Below are positions 7,513-10,765 of a DNA stretch of 10,765 bases, piece after piece. Each line of letters starts with the position of its first letter. Within the stretch, counting starts at the first letter, position 1. A program made the position numbers and the translations under genes. Below the pieces are notes generated by a model. The model saw only the letters and a list, made by a program, of their open reading frames with translations, ran no database searches and had not been told where the DNA came from. The stretch is from the NCBI GenBank assembly GCA_023415375.1, contig JAEZKW010000350.1, forward strand, positions 1-10,765. The letters run 5' to 3'. The stretch comes from Bacillota bacterium (GTDB lineage: Bacteria > Bacillota > UBA4882 > UBA8346).

Positions 7513-7560
7513 AAAAGCACTACTTATCTTAGAACCTAAAAAGTAGTGCTTTTTTATTTT
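7513..7560 (+). terminator. strong Rho-independent terminator after codY
   Basis: AAAAGCACTACTT (7513-7525) pairs perfectly with AAGTAGTGCTTTT (7541-7553), a 13-bp stem. The 15-base apex contains a small TTAG/CTAA stem, and the right arm runs into TTTTTTATTTT. It ends the dprA-to-codY block and insulates it from the arabinose locus. Because the arms have A- and T-tracts on both sides, it could also work on the minus strand. Confidence 0.93.
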
Positions 7561-7706
7561 TCGTTCGCCATTTGAAGGAAAGCATTTAAATTCGTAGAAT
7601 TCTATTTTTTATGCATTCCCGTCAGTTCGGATGAAAATGTGGCGATTGGCTATTTCGATAAAGTTTTAAGAAAGACCAGATTTGAGTTGCTATTTTTTTT
7701 GAGCTT

Positions 7707-7720
7707 TTAAAACGCATACA
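7707..7720 (+). promoter_or_regulatory. cre-like catabolite repression site upstream of araR (weak)
   Basis: TTAAAACGCATACA fits the catabolite-responsive element TGWAARCGYTWWCA at 12 of 14 positions, keeping the central CG but missing the G at position 2 and the T at position 10. It overlaps the candidate araR -10 sequence. CcpA control of arabinose genes is usual in Bacillota, so the position is sensible, but two mismatches in A/T-rich DNA make this tentative. Confidence 0.25.
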
Positions 7721-7792
7721 ATTTCACGACCGTTGCTTTGATTCCAATTTGGATATGTCACGCGCGCGGGCAAATTATGAGTAGGTGAAGGA

Positions 7793-8872
7793 TTGGTAGA
7801 TTCAGGCCGTTTATTGCCAAAGTATTCGCAGCTGAAAGAATACTTAAAAAAACAAATCCGCCAGGGAGAAATTGCCTACGGGCAGCAATTAGCCTCAGAG
7901 AATATTTTGGCGAAGCAGTTTCAGATGAGCCGCCAAACAGTACGCCAGGCTTTTGGGGATTTAGAAAACGAAGGTTGGATAGCGCGTGAACAAGGAAGAG
8001 GTACTTTTTGCATCTATCGGGAAAAAGTGGCCCGAGGGAATATTGCGGTTTTAGCCACCTATATTTCAGAATACATATTTCCAACACTCATCCGTGGAAT
8101 TGAGGAAATATTAAGCACTGCCGGTTATACGTTGATATTAGCCAATACCAATAACAACAAGAATAAAGAAGCCCAATGCCTTGAAAATATCCTGAATCAG
8201 GATATTGCCGGAGTGATCATTGAACCGACCAAAAGTTCTCAGCCGAATATGAATATCGATTATTTTCGCGAATTTGAAAAGCGGCGGATTCCTTATTTAA
8301 TGTTACATGCTTATTTTAATGATTTAGATCCTGCCTATATCATGATCGACGATTATCAGGGCGGTTATTTGGCCACCCAGTATTTAATTGAGTTGGGGCA
8401 CAAAAATATCGCCGCTATATTTAAAACTGATGATTTACAGGGAGTTAACAGGCAATCTGGATTTTTAGAGGCAATGAATAACTTTCACATTGCCGTGAAC
8501 CCTAAATTTTTGGGTAATTATCAAACCGAACAGCAATTAATCTATCCTTATCAATTCACAAAAACAATATTGCAAAAAAAATCGCCGCCAACGGCTATCA
8601 TTTGTTATAATGATCAAATTGCTTTGAAAGTTATGGAAGCCATCCGGGATCAGGGTCTCAAAATACCGGAGGATATTTCAATTATTGGCTATGATGATTC
8701 CAGTTTGGCAACTGCCTCGGAAGTAAAGTTAACTACGATTAAACATCCAAAAGCAGAAATGGGCCGTCAGGCAGCAAAATTTATAATTGATATGGTTGAA
8801 GGAAGAGAATCGAAACCACGGTTTATTTATCAGCCGGAAATTGTCATCAGAAACTCTTGCCGTTCTTTATAG
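7793..8872 (+). CDS. araR: arabinose-responsive transcriptional repressor AraR (GntR/LacI chimera)
   Basis: AraR represses L-arabinose genes and leaves DNA when it binds arabinose. The 359-residue protein has a GntR-type winged helix (about 9-75) with LASENILAKQFQMSRQTVRQ and the wing GRGTF. A LacI/periplasmic-binding-like effector domain (about 82-358) follows. Segments TYISEYIFPTLIRGIE (89-104), the NTNNN stretch (118-122), EPTKS (144-148), CYNDQIALKV and IIGYDDSSLATASEVKLT are close to those I know from B. subtilis AraR, which is of similar length. The start is TTG at 7793 after AGGTGA (7783-7788); the ATG at 7777 is out of frame and stops after three codons. The operator at 8963-8980 and the arabinose enzymes downstream agree with the call. 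Confidence 0.94.
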   Translation: MVDSGRLLPKYSQLKEYLKKQIRQGEIAYGQQLASENILAKQFQMSRQTVRQAFGDLENEGWIAREQGRGTFCIYREKVARGNIAVLATYISEYIFPTLIRGIEEILSTAGYTLILANTNNNKNKEAQCLENILNQDIAGVIIEPTKSSQPNMNIDYFREFEKRRIPYLMLHAYFNDLDPAYIMIDDYQGGYLATQYLIELGHKNIAAIFKTDDLQGVNRQSGFLEAMNNFHIAVNPKFLGNYQTEQQLIYPYQFTKTILQKKSPPTAIICYNDQIALKVMEAIRDQGLKIPEDISIIGYDDSSLATASEVKLTTIKHPKAEMGRQAAKFIIDMVEGRESKPRFIYQPEIVIRNSCRSL

Positions 8873-8934
8873 ATTGCGCGCACGTGTGAACTATAAAAAA
8901 ATTCTATAAAAATAAAAATTACTTTAGAGGAATC

Positions 8935-8965
8935 TTGACTCTATAGGTTGAACTTTTGATATAAG
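8935..8965 (+). promoter_or_regulatory. probable promoter of the araK-araD operon
   Basis: TTGACT (8935-8940) matches the -35 consensus at five positions. The -10 is either GATATA (8958-8963, 17-base spacer) or TATAAG (8960-8965, 19-base spacer). Transcription would start near 8970-8972, inside the AraR operator. The leader would be about 60 bases. Confidence 0.5.
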
Positions 8966-8980
8966 TTGTACGTACATGTT
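8963..8980 (+). promoter_or_regulatory. AraR operator
   Basis: AAGTTGTACGTACATGTT is an 18-base near-palindrome centred between 8971 and 8972, with seven of nine positions paired and a perfect GTACGTAC core. It matches the AraR consensus ATTTGTACGTACAAAT through TTGTACGTACA. It covers the end of the -10 and the predicted start of transcription of the kinase gene, so bound AraR would block RNA polymerase. The araR gene lies immediately upstream. Confidence 0.88.
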
Positions 8981-9030
8981 GTTTCTAGAGTGTAGGTTAA
9001 TATTTTTAGTAAAAAGCGAGGGGGATTAGA

Positions 9031-10638
9031 ATGGGTCAGGAATTAAACAAGACTAAAAATGCCATTATTAACGGCCAAACTGCTATCGGGATTGAATTGG
9101 GTTCGACCCGAATCAAAACGGTTCTGATCGATGGGGATAATATGCCGATCGCTTCCGGCAGCTATGACTGGGAAAACAGTTATGTTAATAATATTTGGAC
9201 TTATAGTTTAGAGGATATCTGGAAGGGCGTACAAGGCAGTTACCGTGATATGGCGATTAATGTAAAGGATCAATACGGAGTAACCATCCAAAAGACGGGT
9301 GCAATTGGTTTCAGCGGCATGATGCATGGCTATATGGTTTTCGACAAAGACGATAATCTCTTGACGCCCTTTAGAACCTGGCGCAATAATATAACCGGGC
9401 AGGCTTCCGAGGCCCTGACCAAGTTGTTCAACTATCCTATCCCGCAAAGATGGAGTATTGCCCATCTATACCAAGCCATCCTCAATCAGGAAGAGCATAT
9501 CTCCCGCATTAGCTTTTTGACAACATTAGCAGGTTATATCCATTGGAAATTAACCGGACAAAAAGTTCTTGGAATTGGCGAGGCATCGGGTGTTTTCCCC
9601 ATAGACTTGAAGACGAACGATTTCAATAAGCAAATGATTGGGCAGTTTAATGAACAGATTAGTGGGCGGCATCTCCCGTGGCGTCTGGAGAACATTCTGC
9701 CGACCGTTCTGCTGGCCGGTGAAAAAGCCGGCGAACTTACGGCGACCGGGGCAAAACTGTTGGATGTTACCGGTCAGCTGCAGCCGGGGGTTCCGCTTTG
9801 TCCGCCGGAAGGCGATGCGGGAACGGGCATGGTCGCGACAAACAGTGTTGCAGTCCGTACCGGGAATGTCTCCGCCGGAACATCCGTCTTCGCGATGATT
9901 GTGCTTGAGAAGGAATTATCCAGAGTATATCCCGAGATTGACCTGGTGACGACACCGGCAGGTAAACTGGTAGCCATGGCGCATTCCAACAACTGTTCAT
10001 CGGATTATGACGCTTGGATCGGCTTATTCGCTGAATTTTCCAAAACGCTTGGTGTGGATATCGATAAAACGAAACTCTATGGAATATTATTCAATATGGC
10101 GCTTCAAGGAGATCCGGACTGTGGCGGTTTACTGGCTTACGGTTACATATCCGGCGAACATATCACCCATTTTGAAGAAGGCCGTCCCTTGTTTGTGCGT
10201 TCGTCAAACAGCAACTTCACTCTGGCCAATTTTATGCGGGTCAATTTGTTTACAGCCCTGGGCGCGCTTCGAACCGGTCTGAATATTCTTTTTGAAAAAG
10301 AGTCGGTTAAGGTTGATGAAATCTTGGGCCATGGCGGTTTTTTTAAGACCAGGGGAGTGGGGCAAAAGATCATGGCTGCCGCTGTGAATGGCCCCGTTTC
10401 AGTTATGGAAACCGCCGGAGAAGGTGGGGCCTGGGGTATCGCTTTACTCGCCTCCTATATGATCCACCGGAAAGAAAACGAGTCTCTGGAGGATTTCCTT
10501 AAACAGAAGGTTTTCGCCGGAAAACAGGGGAGCACTGTCGCTCCCGACCCATCAGATGTCGCCGGTTTCAACGAATTTATGAAACGCTACACTAAAGGGT
10601 TGGCTATCGAAAGAGCTGCGGTCGAGAATTTGAAATAG
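9031..10638 (+). CDS. araK: FGGY-family carbohydrate kinase, probable L-ribulokinase (AraK type)
   Basis: The predicted reaction is ATP-dependent phosphorylation of L-ribulose to L-ribulose 5-phosphate, the second intracellular step of arabinose use. The 535-residue protein shows the FGGY/actin-fold motifs: phosphate loop GIELGSTRIKTV (20-31), GFSGMMHG (93-100), the catalytic-aspartate motif EGDAGTGMVATN (260-271, probable base D262), the second phosphate motif GNVSAGTS (278-285), and an adenosine region from about 431 to 474 (LGHGGFFKT, METAGEGGAWG). It does not look like the E. coli AraB subfamily; such proteins are often annotated xylulokinase, but Clostridium AraK is a non-orthologous ribulokinase in AraR regulons, and the AraR operator and araD beside it favour that role. 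The ATG at 9031 follows GAGGGGG (9018-9024). GC content jumps at about 9660. Confidence 0.85.
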   Translation: MGQELNKTKNAIINGQTAIGIELGSTRIKTVLIDGDNMPIASGSYDWENSYVNNIWTYSLEDIWKGVQGSYRDMAINVKDQYGVTIQKTGAIGFSGMMHGYMVFDKDDNLLTPFRTWRNNITGQASEALTKLFNYPIPQRWSIAHLYQAILNQEEHISRISFLTTLAGYIHWKLTGQKVLGIGEASGVFPIDLKTNDFNKQMIGQFNEQISGRHLPWRLENILPTVLLAGEKAGELTATGAKLLDVTGQLQPGVPLCPPEGDAGTGMVATNSVAVRTGNVSAGTSVFAMIVLEKELSRVYPEIDLVTTPAGKLVAMAHSNNCSSDYDAWIGLFAEFSKTLGVDIDKTKLYGILFNMALQGDPDCGGLLAYGYISGEHITHFEEGRPLFVRSSNSNFTLANFMRVNLFTALGALRTGLNILFEKESVKVDEILGHGGFFKTRGVGQKIMAAAVNGPVSVMETAGEGGAWGIALLASYMIHRKENESLEDFLKQKVFAGKQGSTVAPDPSDVAGFNEFMKRYTKGLAIERAAVENLK

Positions 10639-10656
10639 ATAAAAGGAGTGTAAACG

Positions 10657-10765
10657 GTGCTTGAGAAATTAAAGGAAGAAGTTTTAAGGGCCAATTTAGA
10701 ATTAAATGAACGGAAATTAGTCGTTTATACTTGGGGCAATGTCAGCGGAATTGACCGGGAACAGG
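10657..10765 (+). CDS. araD: L-ribulose-5-phosphate 4-epimerase AraD, N-terminal part (cut by window end)
   Basis: AraD converts L-ribulose 5-phosphate to D-xylulose 5-phosphate, which feeds the pentose phosphate or phosphoketolase route. Only 36 codons are visible. They read MLEKLKEEVLRANLEL and then LVVYTWGNVSGIDRE, the N-terminal signature of the class II aldolase/AraD family, where TWGNVSG forms part of the substrate phosphate-binding loop. The start is GTG at 10657 with AAAGGAG (10642-10648) 8 bases upstream. It begins 18 bases after the kinase stop with no terminator between, so the two genes are almost certainly one operon. The rest of the enzyme, with its zinc ligands, lies beyond the window. 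Confidence 0.9.
   Translation, partial: MLEKLKEEVLRANLELNERKLVVYTWGNVSGIDREQ

Larger units (their letters stand above)
7455..7792. other. 338-base gap between codY and araR
   Basis: This stretch holds the codY terminator (7513-7560) and the araR upstream region. TACAAT at 7717-7722 is a good -10 candidate, but only a T-tract lies where its -35 should be. A cre-like sequence overlaps it (7707-7720). No AraR-type TTGTACG box is visible here. The longest ATG-initiated frame I noted (from 7632) has 12 codons and no ribosome binding site, so I call no gene. The run CACGCGCGCGGG at 7759-7770 is unusually GC-rich for the surroundings. Confidence 0.6.

Noticed and set aside
7632..7670. Short frame starting at the ATG at 7632
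   Set aside because: Only 12 codons, no ribosome binding site, no recognisable motif.
8876..8891. GC-rich CACGTG-containing stretch after araR as an operator or terminator
   Set aside because: No T-run and no stable stem; it resembles the GCGCGCG stretch before araR (7759-7770) only by base composition, with no consistent repeat.
9638..10000. Overlapping frames in and opposite the kinase gene
   Set aside because: They fall in the high-GC part where stop codons are rare; their translations show no family motif, while the kinase frame carries all FGGY motifs across the region.

Overview
The window reads as part of a chromosome of a low-GC Gram-positive bacterium (Bacillota), most likely an anaerobic Clostridia-like lineage. 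The main evidence is gene content. CodY is confined to Bacillota. TrmFO is the folate-dependent tRNA:m5U54 methyltransferase typical of Bacillota, and the order dprA - topA - trmFO - xerC - codY is the classic Bacillota arrangement. The AraR repressor and its operator are also of the Bacillus/Clostridium type. Strong GA-rich ribosome binding sites, frequent GTG/TTG starts (four of nine genes) and A/T-rich intergenic DNA agree. I cannot name the species.

Layout. 1-151 (minus strand) is the 5' part of a small zinc-ribbon protein of unknown function. 152-420 is a divergent intergenic region. 421-7454 (plus strand) is a housekeeping and information-processing block: dprA (DNA uptake and recombination mediator), smg (DUF494, unknown function), topA (topoisomerase I), trmFO (tRNA methylation, start overlapping the topA stop), xerC (tyrosine recombinase for chromosome dimer resolution) and codY (global nutritional regulator). 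An intrinsic terminator separates smg from topA, and a long one closes the block after codY. Promoter-like sequences lie before smg and before xerC, so the block is probably several transcription units.

7455-7792 is a 338-base non-coding gap between the codY terminator and araR. 7793-10765 is an L-arabinose locus: araR (GntR-type DNA-binding domain fused to a LacI-type sugar-sensing domain), an FGGY-family ribulokinase of the AraK type, and the start of L-ribulose-5-phosphate 4-epimerase (araD), cut by the window end. A near-palindromic AraR operator lies at the expected transcription start of the kinase-epimerase operon. The expected logic is that AraR blocks the operon until arabinose is present; the kinase and epimerase then carry L-ribulose to D-xylulose 5-phosphate. 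The isomerase and transporter are not in this window.

I see no mobile element, CRISPR array, RNA gene or clearly new system. The points most worth a second look are: a CodY whose effector domain is diverged and shortened while its DNA-binding helix is conserved; loss of hslVU (clpQY) from its usual place between xerC and codY; the AraR operator placement; and an abrupt GC jump inside the kinase gene.
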